Shown: one piece after another, positions 48,006 through 58,876 of the stretch
Position numbering within the stretch: the stretch's first letter is position 1
Layout of the letters: the number at the start of each line of letters is the position of its first letter
NCBI GenBank assembly: GCA_964030785.1
Contig: OZ034968.1
Span: forward strand, 48,197,230-48,261,229
Length of the DNA: 64,000 bases
Reading direction: 5' to 3'
Source of the DNA: Siderastrea siderea
Taxonomy: Eukaryota; Cnidaria; Anthozoa; Scleractinia; Rhizangiidae
The notes under the pieces: generated by a model
Told to the model about the DNA's origin: nothing
Database searches by the model: none
Seen by the model: only the letters and a program-made list of their open reading frames with translations
Position numbers and translations under genes: made by a program

Positions 48006-51000
48006 ATGGCTGCGCTCAGTTCCTAACCATTTCAACTAAAAACACTCTCGTTAAACGTCAGGGGAATTAATCAATCCATCAAGCGAAGAAAACTATTCAG
48101 GTGGCTGCACCACCAGCGTGCACAGTGTTATTTTTTACAAGAAACCTATAGTGACGAGAAATGCATAAGCTCGTGGGAAGCTGAGTGGGGTGGAAAGGTG
48201 TATGCTTCCCATGGTAGTAAACACAGCAAAGGCGTTATGTTTTTAATGAACCCAAATTTCGATTGTCAGGTGGAAAATTGCATTAAAGACAAAAACGGAA
48301 GATTCATTATTTTAGATCTGAAAGCCGATGATTCGCACCTAATTTTAGCTAATATTTACGCGCCAAATGATTCCGCGCAACAAATAACGTTCTTTAAAAA
48401 CTTACAAGATGTCTTACTCCCCTTTTCTGGAGAGAAGATTATCATTGGAGGTGATTTTAATTGTCCTCTGACTTCTTCAGATAAACTAGGTGGTAGACCG
48501 GTCCATTGCAAACAAAAAGTTATTGACGAAATCATAAAACTCTCATCGCTGTACTCATTATCCGACGTGTGGCGTGAAAAAAATGGTGACAAACAGGGTT
48601 TTTCTTGGCGAGATAAAGCGCTGAAGGTGCAATGTCGACTTGATTATGTTTTAATGTCAAAAAGCCTTTTGAACATTTCCAAAGAATGCGTGTTAATATT
48701 CGCTCCTAACACTGATCACTCGGCTGTTGTAACGCTGGTTCAATCGGAAGAGCTTTCCAGAAAACCAGGACCAGGGTTCTGAAAGTTCAATTCGTCCCTT
48801 TTAGAGGACAATGAGTATGTAAATGGCATTCGTAAATGTATTGTGTCTGCAAAGGATAAATATAAAGACATTGAAGATTGTGGGTTAAAATGGGATCTCA
48901 TCAAAATGGAATTACGCGGTTTCTCTATCGCCTATGCTAAAAGAAAGGCGTCAAAGCAGAGATCGCGTGAGAAAGATCTTCAAAACCAATTGAATGCATT
49001 GCTGGCTAATTCACAGAACTCACGAAATAATCCTCATTACCTTCACGAGTTACATAAGTTGCAAGCTGAATTGAACAAAATCATGGAGCACAAAATTAAA
49101 GGAACGATTTTAAGAAGTAAGGTCAGATGGCATGAAAAAGGAGAAAAAAACTCAAGATACTTTCTAAACCTAGAAAACCGTGCCGCCTGTAAGAAAAAAG
49201 TAACCAAGCTTTTGCTAGAGGATAGTACGGAAACAAATGACCCGGATCTAATTCTTAAGAAACAAGAAGAGTTTTTCTCGAATTTATATAAGTCGCAAGG
49301 CCCCTCTGCAAAAAATTCAAACTGTGGTATTTTCTTTAATAGCACAAATATGACCACTTTGTCAGAGGAAATGTCCAGTAGTTGTGAAGGCAAAATCGCC
49401 AGTGATGAATGTTTATTGGCTCTGAAGGAGTTTGAAAACGGCAAATCTCCCGGCTCGGATGGTTTTACGGCTGAATTTTACAAATTCCTTTGGAAAGAGC
49501 TTAGTGAAAATCTAACTTCCAGCCTTAACCATGCTTTTGAGAAGGGTGAACTTTCAATTTGTCAAAGAAGAGGAATAATTTCCCTTCTCCCAAAAAAGAG
49601 CAAACCTACCAACAATTTAAACAACCTACGCCCGATTTCACTGTTAAACACAGACTATAAAATTGCTACCAAAGTCTTGGCAAGAAGATTGGAAAGGGTT
49701 CTTCCTTTCATTATTAACCCAGATCAAACCGGGTATATCAAAGGGAGATATATAGGTGAAAACATAAGGTTAATTAGCGATCTGATTGACTACACCAAGC
49801 AAAAAAATATTCCAGGTATTGCCATCTTTCTTGATTTCCGCAAAGCGTTCGACTCCGTGGAATGGGATTACATCGCAAAGGTTCTTGATGTTTTCAAGTT
49901 CGGACAAGATTTCAAGCGTTGGGTAAAGGTTTTTTATACTGATATATCTAGTTGCGTCATAAACAACGGCTTCGCGTCACCTTTTTTTAAGCTCAAACGT
50001 GGCGTGAGACAGGGCTGTCCACTGTCTGGGTTGCTTTTTGTTTTAGCTATTGAATTGCTTGCACTTGCAATAAAAAATGACCCTCTGATACAAGGTATCT
50101 GTGTGGGCAAAGAAGAAATTAAATTAACACAGTACGCCGATGATACGACGGTTTTCGTTAAAAATACAACTTCCGTGGAAGCGCTGCTTCGCCTTCTCGA
50201 AAAATTTAAAGAGTGTTCCGGCCTAGAAATTAATACACACAAGTCTGAAGCGTTATGGTTAGGCTCGTGGAAGGAACGTCTTGACAAACCGTTTGGCTTT
50301 AAGTGGCCTACTGATTCTGTTTACGCCCTTGGGATTCATTTTTCAAATGACGCTAATCTCGTGCATAAACTAAACTTTCATGGCAAATTGGAAAAACTTG
50401 AAAAAATCCTTAACAGCTGGAGAAGAAGAAAGCTAACTCTCTATGGAAAGATTAACATTATTAAAACTCTTGGTTTATCAAAGCTTATTTTCAGCGCTTC
50501 AGTTCTGCCCATTCCTGAAAACTTCGCTCAAGAAGTAAACAAATTAACATTTAAGTTCCTGTGGGACGCCAAGCCCGCTAAAATTAAGAAATCCACCATC
50601 ACTGGACTGAAAGAGAAAGGTGGACTAAAAATGATAGATTTCGATCATATGAACAAAGCTCTAAAGTGTGCTTGGATCAACAGGTTTACTAATGGTAATA
50701 AGGGAGCGTGGAAAATAATACCAGATAATACAACTGCGCATCTAGGAGGCTTCTCTTTCCTTCTTCAGTGCAACTACAAAGTCAAGGATCTCGATGTGAA
50801 AAATGTACCGCTTTTTTACGAAAGAGTGCTTAAATATTGGGAGGAGGTTACATGCTTGGCGGGCAAGGCTGATCTTAATCCAAACGAAACATTCATCTGG
50901 AACAACAGACACATTAAAATCAACAATAAAACTCTATTTTTTCCAGCGTGGTACCACAAAGGAATCTACAAAATTAAAGATCTAATAAGTGATAACGGTA

Positions 51001-51788
51001 AATTTCTCCCTTTTGACGTTTTTTGTCGTACGTTTGATGTTAAAGCTTGTTTTACAACATACTACGGTCTATGTAATTCAATCCGTCAAAATTGGAATGC
51101 TATCTCCAAAGAATCCCATGGCGTTTTAGAATTAATTTCAAATTGGCGTACTAACAACTCGAACTTAACCACTGCAGATCTGCTGAGTGTTATCGCAGAT
51201 AATAAATTTGTGCCTCCTTCAGCAGAGCAAAAAATTCTTAATTCAGGTGTATCTAAAGATAACTTATCAAAAGTATATCTTCTACCATGGAGTATAACAA
51301 AGGAAATTAAATTGTGCATGTTTCAGTTTAAAATTATTCATAACGCAGTGTTCACAAAGGACAAGCTTTTCAAAGCAAATATTTTACAGGATGACAAATG
51401 TTTTCACTGCAAAGACAAAGCAGAAACATTTTTGCATTTGCTTGTCCACTGTCCGCATACAGTCGCTTTTTGGGATCATTTTCGGGAATGGTGGCGCAAA
51501 AATACCCATATTGTACTGAACCTTACACCTACTATGGTGTTATATGGTGTGATAGATAACTCAAGGTTCTGCACGCTACTCAATTTGGCCCTGTTAGTTG
51601 CCAAGTTCTACATATACCGATGCAGTCTAGACGATACACCTCTATACTTCCCTGTGTTTGAAACAGAATTACGTGAAAAAGCAAGGATTGAGAAAGATAT
51701 TGCTACGAGAAATGGTAATCTAAAGCATTTCAAGATTAAATGGGAACCTCTGATCCGCAGCAAATTTATTGGAGATGTCGATATTTGA
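48006..51788 (+). pseudogene. LINE ORF2 (APE endonuclease + reverse transcriptase), two in-frame stops
   Basis: One reading frame runs about 1,260 codons from ATG 48006 with stops at 48024 (TAA, codon 7) and 48780 (TGA, codon 259). Endonuclease motifs in order: LSLNVRGIN, FLQETY, IIIGGDFNCP, CRLDYVLMS, NTDHSAVV. RT motifs: LRPISLLNTDYKI, FLDFRKAFDSVEW (near 49825), RGVRQGCPLSGLLF and the catalytic YADD (50133-50144). The C-terminus has a CFHC...H...C zinc-knuckle-like segment (near 51400). The TGA falls just after GPGF, where related elements usually have tryptophan (GPGFW), so it looks like a point mutation. The RT half is uninterrupted from 48783 to 51788. Confidence 0.9.
48783..51788 (+). 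CDS. open RT-containing portion of LINE ORF2
   Basis: Uninterrupted frame after the TGA, continuing the same phase as the endonuclease half. It contains the helical linker, all RT motifs and the cysteine-rich C-terminus. It has no natural start of its own, so it is only expressed if the upstream stop is read through or another start is used. Confidence 0.8.
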   Translation, partial: KFNSSLLEDNEYVNGIRKCIVSAKDKYKDIEDCGLKWDLIKMELRGFSIAYAKRKASKQRSREKDLQNQLNALLANSQNSRNNPHYLHELHKLQAELNKIMEHKIKGTILRSKVRWHEKGEKNSRYFLNLENRAACKKKVTKLLLEDSTETNDPDLILKKQEEFFSNLYKSQGPSAKNSNCGIFFNSTNMTTLSEEMSSSCEGKIASDECLLALKEFENGKSPGSDGFTAEFYKFLWKELSENLTSSLNHAFEKGELSICQRRGIISLLPKKSKPTNNLNNLRPISLLNTDYKIATKVLARRLERVLPFIINPDQTGYIKGRYIGENIRLISDLIDYTKQKNIPGIAIFLDFRKAFDSVEWDYIAKVLDVFKFGQDFKRWVKVFYTDISSCVINNGFASPFFKLKRGVRQGCPLSGLLFVLAIELLALAIKNDPLIQGICVGKEEIKLTQYADDTTVFVKNTTSVEALLRLLEKFKECSGLEINTHKSEALWLGSWKERLDKPFGFKWPTDSVYALGIHFSNDANLVHKLNFHGKLEKLEKILNSWRRRKLTLYGKINIIKTLGLSKLIFSASVLPIPENFAQEVNKLTFKFLWDAKPAKIKKSTITGLKEKGGLKMIDFDHMNKALKCAWINRFTNGNKGAWKIIPDNTTAHLGGFSFLLQCNYKVKDLDVKNVPLFYERVLKYWEEVTCLAGKADLNPNETFIWNNRHIKINNKTLFFPAWYHKGIYKIKDLISDNGKFLPFDVFCRTFDVKACFTTYYGLCNSIRQNWNAISKESHGVLELISNWRTNNSNLTTADLLSVIADNKFVPPSAEQKILNSGVSKDNLSKVYLLPWSITKEIKLCMFQFKIIHNAVFTKDKLFKANILQDDKCFHCKDKAETFLHLLVHCPHTVAFWDHFREWWRKNTHIVLNLTPTMVLYGVIDNSRFCTLLNLALLVAKFYIYRCSLDDTPLYFPVFETELREKARIEKDIATRNGNLKHFKIKWEPLIRSKFIGDVDI

Positions 51789-52017
51789 GAGACCTTTTGA
51801 CCCGCTTTGCAATTTATATAGTTATTTATTTGGATGTTTTTATTTGTCTATCTCTTTTTTTTTATTTAATGTAATTGCTTTATACGTCGTTGATTTTTTA
51901 TCTACTGGTTCTATTTGTTAATATGTGTATAGTACTCTTGTAATTGCTTATCTATTATATTGTAATTTTTTTTTTGTGTTCTTTAATAAATTACATTAAA
52001 AAAAAAAAAATAAATAA

Positions 52018-52031
52018 ATACGTTTTTTGCC
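52018..52031. repeat. right target-site duplication of the LINE
   Basis: ATACGTTTTTTGCC directly after the A-rich tail. Confidence 0.9.
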
Positions 52032-52078
52032 CCAGCTAAAAGCCACTGTGGCTCTTGTTTCATATATATACTTTTTCC

Positions 52079-52265
52079 GGTATGAGATGTTTTACAATTT
52101 GCTGGCTCATGGCTGATGTATACGGTATTTCATATATTTTCGGGCATGAGATGTTTAATTATTTGTTGCCTCATGACTGATGTTTATTTCTTATATTTTC
52201 CGCCGGGCATGAGATGTTTTATAGTTATTGCCTCATGGCTGATGTTTGTTTCACATATTTTCGGC
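52079..52265 (+). repeat. tandem repeat, ~60-70-bp units
   Basis: Three diverged units each contain GAGATGTTT, a GCCTCATGRCTGATG block and ATATTTTC with GGCAT. Confidence 0.75.
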
Positions 52266-52374
52266 ATTGGAAGTTGTGTTCTGTTTTTTGGTTATACCTC
52301 TAACAGTTAAACAGTCAAAGTCAAAAGTTTCACTGTCTGGCTGTTATTGGCATATGCTCAGTGTTGTTTACTCC

Positions 52375-52790
52375 TTTTAGCAAGCCCAAAAGGCTTCTGC
52401 TTTGTCACGAGATTAATTTGCTTTTATTTTGTTCCTCGTCACATATTTGTTTCTTGTTTTCGCCTTTGTCGGTTTTTATTTCAGCACGCCCAACAGGCTT
52501 CTGCTCTCTCACAAGATTAATTGTGTTTTATTTTGGTTTTCGTGACATCTTGTTTGTTGTTCCGTCTGCTTCGGTTATCTATTACAGGCGCTTAGAAAAA
52601 AACTTCTCCGGTCCACGAGATAAACTTTAAATTTATAATATTTCTTTTTTTTCGTGACGTTTTATTTCGTATTTATCATTGTCATTGTTTGCCTTTTAGA
52701 AGGCCCAATGGGTTTCTTCCCTAGTCACAACATTGTTTCGGAGTTTTCTTAGTTTTTGTGGCATTTCTTTGTTGTACGGAATTTATTTTT
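52375..52790 (+). repeat. degenerate tandem repeat, ~115-bp units
   Basis: Units share AAGCCCAAAAGGCTTCTGCT, TCACRAGATTAATT and a TTTTATTTTG-CGT block. At least two clear copies (from 52381 and 52493) and weaker ones to about 52790. Confidence 0.65.
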
Positions 52791-52976
52791 TGTATCTAAC
52801 TTTAGACTTTTATGCTAGGTCCCATGTGTCTTGTTTTTGACCTTGGGTTCAGTTTGAGTTTGGGTATCTCGAAATTTGGGTGTTTTTGGGTTGGGCGTGT
52901 TTTGAGTTTGGGTGCTTTTGAGTGCTGGGGGGTGTAGTTTTCTGTAGTTGCCTGGTGGACGTGGGGACGCGCGAGA

Positions 52977-53096
52977 ATGTCAGAGTTGGAGGAGAGAGGG
53001 CTTACGTGGCGTGAGGCAAAAGATACTGCACAAAACAGGGTCAGATGGCGAGTGCTAGTGGAAGACCTATGTTCCATCATGAACGGAGAGGAATAA
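52977..53096 (+). pseudogene. C-terminal fragment of another non-LTR retrotransposon ORF2
   Basis: Encodes MSELEERGLTWREAKDTAQN then RVRWRVLVEDLC and a stop. The pattern GLTW..A...A.(D/N)R..WR..V..LC is a common C-terminus of LINE polyproteins in invertebrates. It is followed by a short GTAAGTCAA repeat. The reading frame may extend a little upstream. Confidence 0.6.
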
Positions 53097-55079
53097 GTCA
53101 AGTAAGTCAATTCTAATTTCCTCTCAAAGTCGCGAAATTTAATACTCGCGAAATATGGCTCTTGATTTAATAAGGTACGTCACGCATGTGGTCGCCAGTT
53201 TCCCATAACTTAAAGGAGTACAGGTAAGACCGGTGTGAATAGAAAACAAAAAGAAAAGCACATACTGCAAAGAACATCGCAATTCTTCCAAAGATTGCCC
53301 TTAGCCTCAAGGAGGATACTGTTTCAGGAACAGATCTAAAAACTTCGAAAGAGGGGCATACTAAATACAACTTTGCGTCATCGCTTAACACGTTACGTTG
53401 CGCTGAGTGTCAAATGTATGACAATTATCTGTAGAAACGTTAAAATAGTGAAACAACAAAAATTAAAAGTCTCGCAATGTTTAGGATATATTTTGAGCAG
53501 ATTAATATTGTCTCATGTTGAAACGTTTCACAAGCCGAAAGAATATTGCAAATGATATTGTGTTCCATATTGTGTTTGTGTGCCTTTCAGAAAAGTTGTT
53601 AAAGCTACATTTTGTATTAGAAGAGTTGTATCCAACGACAGCACATAAAATCACAAGTAATACGCACAGAACTTTGTACTCTCAAGACCTACCGATTCAA
53701 GGTGACACTCCGCAAATAAACGTCTCCACAAACAGGGTATCCTTCTCTCCCCGCTAAACAATGCATGGCTGTTACTTAATTGCGCTCGAAACGTATCTAT
53801 TTATTTTCGGCCACAAGTTTTCAGCCTCGGGCTGGACTGGCTGATTGGCTTGGCTGGCTGATTTCGAAGCCAGCCTCGAAAACAGTTAAAGTCCCCTAAA
53901 ACATAACTTCAATTGAGCCAAAATGTTATTCAGTTCAATATAGAATAAAGAGAAAGTTCACTCACTGTCTGCGCCAATCATAAACCCAGAAATGCACTAA
54001 CCGGGTTTTACAGGTGATATCATATCAGCAGGATCACTGCTTAGTGGTGAATCCGGAGGCAAAACACTGGACTGTCTGTTACTAATATGGTAATAGTTCA
54101 GTCTTGATGTGAGTTTCGTGAGTTGCTCAAATTTGAGCAAGTAGCACTGATGTAACCGCTGTAATGGCTCTAACATGGAGCCCTTTTAATAGGTGAAATG
54201 TAAGTCTCTACCTGCCGAGAAAACCAGTTTGGCCTTTTGAGAAAAACAAATTGCTTCAGTCATTCGCCTGAATATAAGAATTAGTCCGAGGTGATCCACA
54301 GAGAACATGTATTACTGTTGGTGGGTTTTATGGGGCACAGATATTGTAAATGCATTTTGTAACACACTTGATTGTTCATATGTTTCAGGGTTGAGATTTA
54401 TAGAAGGATACATGGACCGTGGATGAAAAGACACTTCTCGGCAAGAACGCTAAGCATCCTATCTTTTCTTTTCCAAAGAAAGAAAGAAAGAAAGAAAGAA
54501 GCAAGAGAGGGAGAAATAAAGAATAAACGATTTCTCGCGCGCTGATTGGCTTATTTTTATTGTCAATAAGATTATAGACGGGTGAAACACGTAAAGCTGA
54601 CGCAATCGGCAAACGCGTTTGTCAAACTTTTCAGCCCTGCTTGCGCTGGATTCTTATGAGGCGAGAATTGTACCACAAATCTACAAGTCTTCAATGAGAC
54701 AATCATCTAAAATTTATGGGTTAAAACTGAAGAAACCATTTCAAACTTAGAGCGAAAAATGAGGATGTTTATTGAGGATTCAGACCTGAAAATCGGCGGT
54801 GAGCGGGAATTTGTGCTGTCGATGAAATTACCTGTAAGCTGGACCGTGTTTTAGCGAATTATTTTGTGAACAGTTTTCACTGGATTAAAGGTTAGTTAAG
54901 CAATTCCAATTTTTCCTTGTATTTCTGGCCTATTCTTACTAACGTTTTACTTTAGGAGGCTGTGATTCTCCGAATTACAGCGATGAAATTCCGATTCTGC
55001 GGCAATCGCATCTTCCATTGACTCTTGCATTTCTTTCCTTCGTTTGAAAATCAGTTTTGGCTTTTTGTTATTGTAAAAA
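53097..55079. other. non-coding stretch, no gene recognised
   Basis: Contains a (GAAA)n run near 54474-54501. Open frames are short and without motifs. Confidence 0.4.
54474..54501. repeat. (GAAA)n microsatellite
   Basis: Short pure tetranucleotide run. Confidence 0.9.
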
Positions 55080-55247
55080 AACAAATTGACGTCAGTTTTT
55101 CATGCGTCTGTCCTCTCATTGATGATAAAATTCGCCATAACATTGTCAAAGTCCGCGGCTCGTGGATCTACAACACTTTGACAATGTTATGACGAATTTT
55201 ATCATCAATAAGAGGACAGACGCATAAAAAGCTGACGTCAATTTGTT
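55080..55247. mobile_element. 168-bp hairpin MITE
   Basis: Arms 55080-55152 and 55173-55247 are near-perfect complements, starting AACAAATTGACGTCAG and ending CTGACGTCAATTTGTT. The ~20-bp loop is GC-rich. Its right end was the insertion site of the next element. Confidence 0.75.
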
Positions 55248-55249
55248 AA

Positions 55250-56904
55250 GAGTCTGGGTTTTGGTCGAGGGTAGAGGGAAGAGGGTACATAGTCGAGGGG
55301 AGAGGGTATAAACATGTCGAGGTAGAGGGTAACATGTCGAGGGTTTTTTTAAGATAAATAATAATAATAATAATAATGATAATAATGATAATACTACTAC
55401 TACTACTACTACTAATAATAATAATAATAATGATAACAATAATAATAATAATAATAACAATAATAATAATAATAATTTAGAAAATTTTGGATTAGCGACC
55501 CGGGTCCTGAATTACTTTATATCCTCACGCCCTTCTGATCCTCACGAGAGCGTTGACGTACTTTTATTTCCGGTTCACTGCCACGTGTACGCCAGATGCG
55601 TGACGTGGCGTGACTAGCCAAAAATAGGTTTAGTGACTTTGCAGCAGATCTTTACAACTCTCTGGATGCCCGTTACCGACAATTAGTAGAGTCTTCTCAA
55701 TTTAATGTAATAATAAAATAGCTTGCCTTATTTTTTAATTGCCTTTCCTGTTAATAGCATCCCACGCAGAAGTTCTTTTGGAGAAAAGACGAGACGAGCC
55801 AAAAGAACTTGCACTGCGAGAATTCCATTTTTTATTTTTTATTTTTTCGGAAATTCAACGCGTGACCGTAAAATAAATAAGACAAATTGCGGGTTTGCCC
55901 CTCGATCTCGCGTCGCCCGCTAAAAGAACGTTTGCGTAGGAGTATATTCTGTTTTAAAAAATCAGATGGATGCAATGCTTTTTTTAAAATGATAAAAGGA
56001 AACACACTCTTGTCACAGTGGGATATAAAAATCATTAGCCTGCGAACGTACGCAGACGTATTTCCGGTTTTCGTTCCTCGCTAACAAAAAATGAGATGAA
56101 GATATGTGGAATATTTCTTTCAGAACAGTGTTCACTACTTCTTCTCAAACTCATTAGTAATTGTTTGGAATTCTGATTGCAATTAACAATTATTTTTAAC
56201 AAATTATTGATATACCTCGAAGAGATGAATAAGGCGTTAAATCCACTAAAACTTGCAAAAAAGGTACGAGTAGCACACGTGCTGACACTGATATAAAACC
56301 AGAAACGAGACAGTAAGTCTGCGAACGGAAATATCCTTGACGATTGTAGATAAGGTACATCAAAAGAAAAAAAAAGAGAGAAGAACTTGTCATGTGTCAC
56401 TTGTCCCACGGCTTAGATTAGACAGTTCGGAAACTTCTTTTCTGTTTCTGTTTTGTTTTGTTCATGTTATGTTTTCTATTTAATTACTTGGTTTTATTTC
56501 GTTGAATTCACAGAATTGCTGTTATATGAATCTCACTCTCTGGCAGATTTGTCTGCTCTCTCCGGTTATTAACTGCGCGGGCGAGCGCGAACGCTAAATA
56601 AAATTATCCGAAGACCCTAATCTGTATACTTCCATTGAAAGCACAAAGAGTGGTCGAAACGAGATATTGGAATGTTTGTTGTATGTTTGCTACTTATACG
56701 TGTGTATTTAAAGCTAATAATTCGTTTGGCTGTCCATTCATTCAACTTAAGTCACTAAACCTATTTTTGGCTAGTCACGCCACGTCACGTATCTGGCGTA
56801 CATGTGGTACAGTGAACCGGAAATAAAAGTACGGCGTCAACGCTCTCGTGAGGATATAAAGTAATTCAGGACCCGGGTCGCTAATCCAAAATTTTCTAAA
56901 ATAC

Positions 56905-56955
<51 letters not shown>

Positions 56956-57046
56956 TATCTTAAAAAAAACCCTTGACATGTTACCCTCACCCTCGACTTT
57001 GTACCCTCTACCCTCTACCCTCTACCCTCGACCAAAACCCAGACTC
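55250..57046. mobile_element. 1.8-kb fold-back transposon carrying ATT/ATA microsatellites in its arms
   Basis: The ends GAGTCTGGGTTTTGGTCGAGG and their complement are flanked by an exact 9-bp duplication, ATTTGTTAA (55241-55249 and 57047-57055). Arms of roughly 380 bp hold, in order: CCCTCTA-type minisatellite, ATT microsatellite, and a conserved block with GACCCGGGTCCTGAATTACTT and CGTGACTAGCCAAAAATAGG. The ~1.1-kb centre has no recognisable gene. The 9-bp duplication fits Mutator-like mobilisation. Confidence 0.82.
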
Positions 57047-57055
57047 ATTTGTTAA

Positions 57056-57246
57056 AATGAATGAAGGAAGGAATGACGGAAGGAAGGAAGGAAGGAAGGA
57101 ATGAATGAATGAACGAATCAATGAGCGAATGAACGAAAGAATGAATGAAAGAATGAATGAATGAGAGAAGAAAAGGAAGGAAAGAAAGAAAGAATGAAAG
57201 AAAAGAAGAAAGAAAGAAAGAAAGAAACAAACAAACAAACAAATAA
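57056..57246. repeat. purine-rich GAAG/GAAT/GAAA tetranucleotide tract
   Basis: About 190 bases of changing tetranucleotide repeats ending in (ACAA)n. Long open frames here are spurious. Confidence 0.9.
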
Positions 57247-58876
57247 ACAAATTCTTGGCTAGTAGAGCTCCTAGTCATGCTCTCTTGTTTTCTTTATTAT
57301 TGAATGAGTAAGAAAAACATGGCCAAAAAAGTCATGCCGCAGTTCATCCTGTTACTTGCAAGTGCGGTTATAGCGACGTTATCTTTTCAAGCTACCTTTT
57401 TATGCTCCTTTTTCTGTGAACGGTTACATTTAGGCAATTACCTGATTTCCTATCGTGAGGGACTGGTGCCTGAGGTCACTTTGCCGGAAATGTAAGGGAT
57501 TCAAATAGTTTCCTCTATCAAACACGCCTGCAAAGCATCACGGTAGTTGTATTCATCTCAACAACTCCAAAGTGAGTTTACGGGCAAACATTATTCATGA
57601 GATAGTTCATTCAGAAAATGGCCAGACTTTGAGTTTTATTGTCACATTACAATTCGATGCTCCTAGGTATCGTGCATGACGAACGCGTTTAACTATAGGG
57701 CCGTCCTTCATATAAAATCCCACTCTATCTTCTTTCTGAGCCAGAACAAATACGCAAGTTAAAACTACGGTGAGTGTGAAGAAACAGTTTTTTCAGATAT
57801 CACAGCATTGATGCGGCTTGTGGCTTCAAACTCATATGTTTTTTTACATCAGTAAATCTTCGTGCGGCAACGTTTCATCATGCTTGTGGACCTCCTCACT
57901 TATACCGGAGAAGTGTAGTGTCTAGGATATTCTCAAATAGCACTGAGGCAAAAACCAATATTTTGGACCATTAATCGACTTTTACGCAACATATATAAAA
58001 ACCATTAAAAATATAAAGAAACGTGTCCAATGTTTCTGGAACTACTAATCTGATGTTTACTTATTGTATTCTTGAGGTTTTCCTTTACTGACAAGCTCCT
58101 TTGAAAACCTACATTTTGAAAGTTTAGGATGTATTAACTGACCTATCCCACAACCTATAATGTAAGTATTTTTTAGGTCTTTAAGCAAGCAAAAAAAGTA
58201 TCAACCTTACAAAGAAAGAAAAAAACAGTGGAATGTATGAATAAGACATGATGGTTGTCCTCTTTCAGCACTCCGAGACGGAAACTCGTGCTGTGACCAA
58301 AACTGTGTATCCTTCCTCTTAAATATGATTTGTATGAACGAGTTCCTTTATTTTCCTCAGAATTGGTCCAGTAAGTCAATGGGAGGCAGTTCACGTACAG
58401 CTGTGGAAACAGTGTACTGAGTTAAATATAACTGTCAGGCAGAGGCTGACATGCAGAACCACACGGACTCCTCTTCCTCACCAGTTGAAGTGTCAGATCT
58501 GTTTTCCAGTAGGTGAAGAATCTTGTTTTGACAGCACTGCAAATATCCGGAGCAGCAGATACTTATGATTATGATAAAGTGAGCACGTCACAAACATCTC
58601 AGCCCTCATGAATTGATGGCTGCCAAGGAGTATGAACGGAGAACTTTCTCTGAGCAGTCAATATCTTATTTCTTGTGTTAGTAAGAAAACAAAGAAAAGA
58701 AAGGAAATATAACCTTCGGACGTGATCACCGGAACTCACCAGACGTCTTCAGTTGTTTATTCAACAAACAATTTTTACACCCACAAACCAAATCAGCGGA
58801 CGTCCTGCGCTGCTGCACGCTTACAACAAGCAGTGACCCTCAAAATTACTGAGCCAGAACTGATCGTTTATGTTAT
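57247..58876. other. non-coding stretch, no gene recognised
   Basis: No frame with a recognisable domain; no clear repeat. Confidence 0.4.

Larger units (their letters stand above)
46756..52017 (+). mobile_element. full-length L1/Tx1-type LINE with 14-bp target duplication
   Basis: Non-LTR retrotransposon of about 5.26 kb: 94-bp 5' UTR, ORF1 (46850-47680), ORF2 (48006-51788, interrupted), a short T-rich 3' UTR with AATAAA near 51985, then an A run and (TAAA)n. It is flanked by an exact 14-bp duplication, ATACGTTTTTTGCC (46742-46755 and 52018-52031), so both ends are original and the copy is not 5'-truncated. An RRM-type ORF1 and an APE-endonuclease/RT ORF2 place it in the L1/Tx1 group. The exact duplication and intact A tract indicate a fairly recent insertion. 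Confidence 0.93.

Noticed and set aside
49043..51319. Minus-strand frames within the LINE ORF2
   Set aside because: Shadows of the plus-strand RT gene.
57008..57278. Serine/phenylalanine-rich membrane-like proteins on the minus strand
   Set aside because: They come from the GAAG/GAAA simple repeat.
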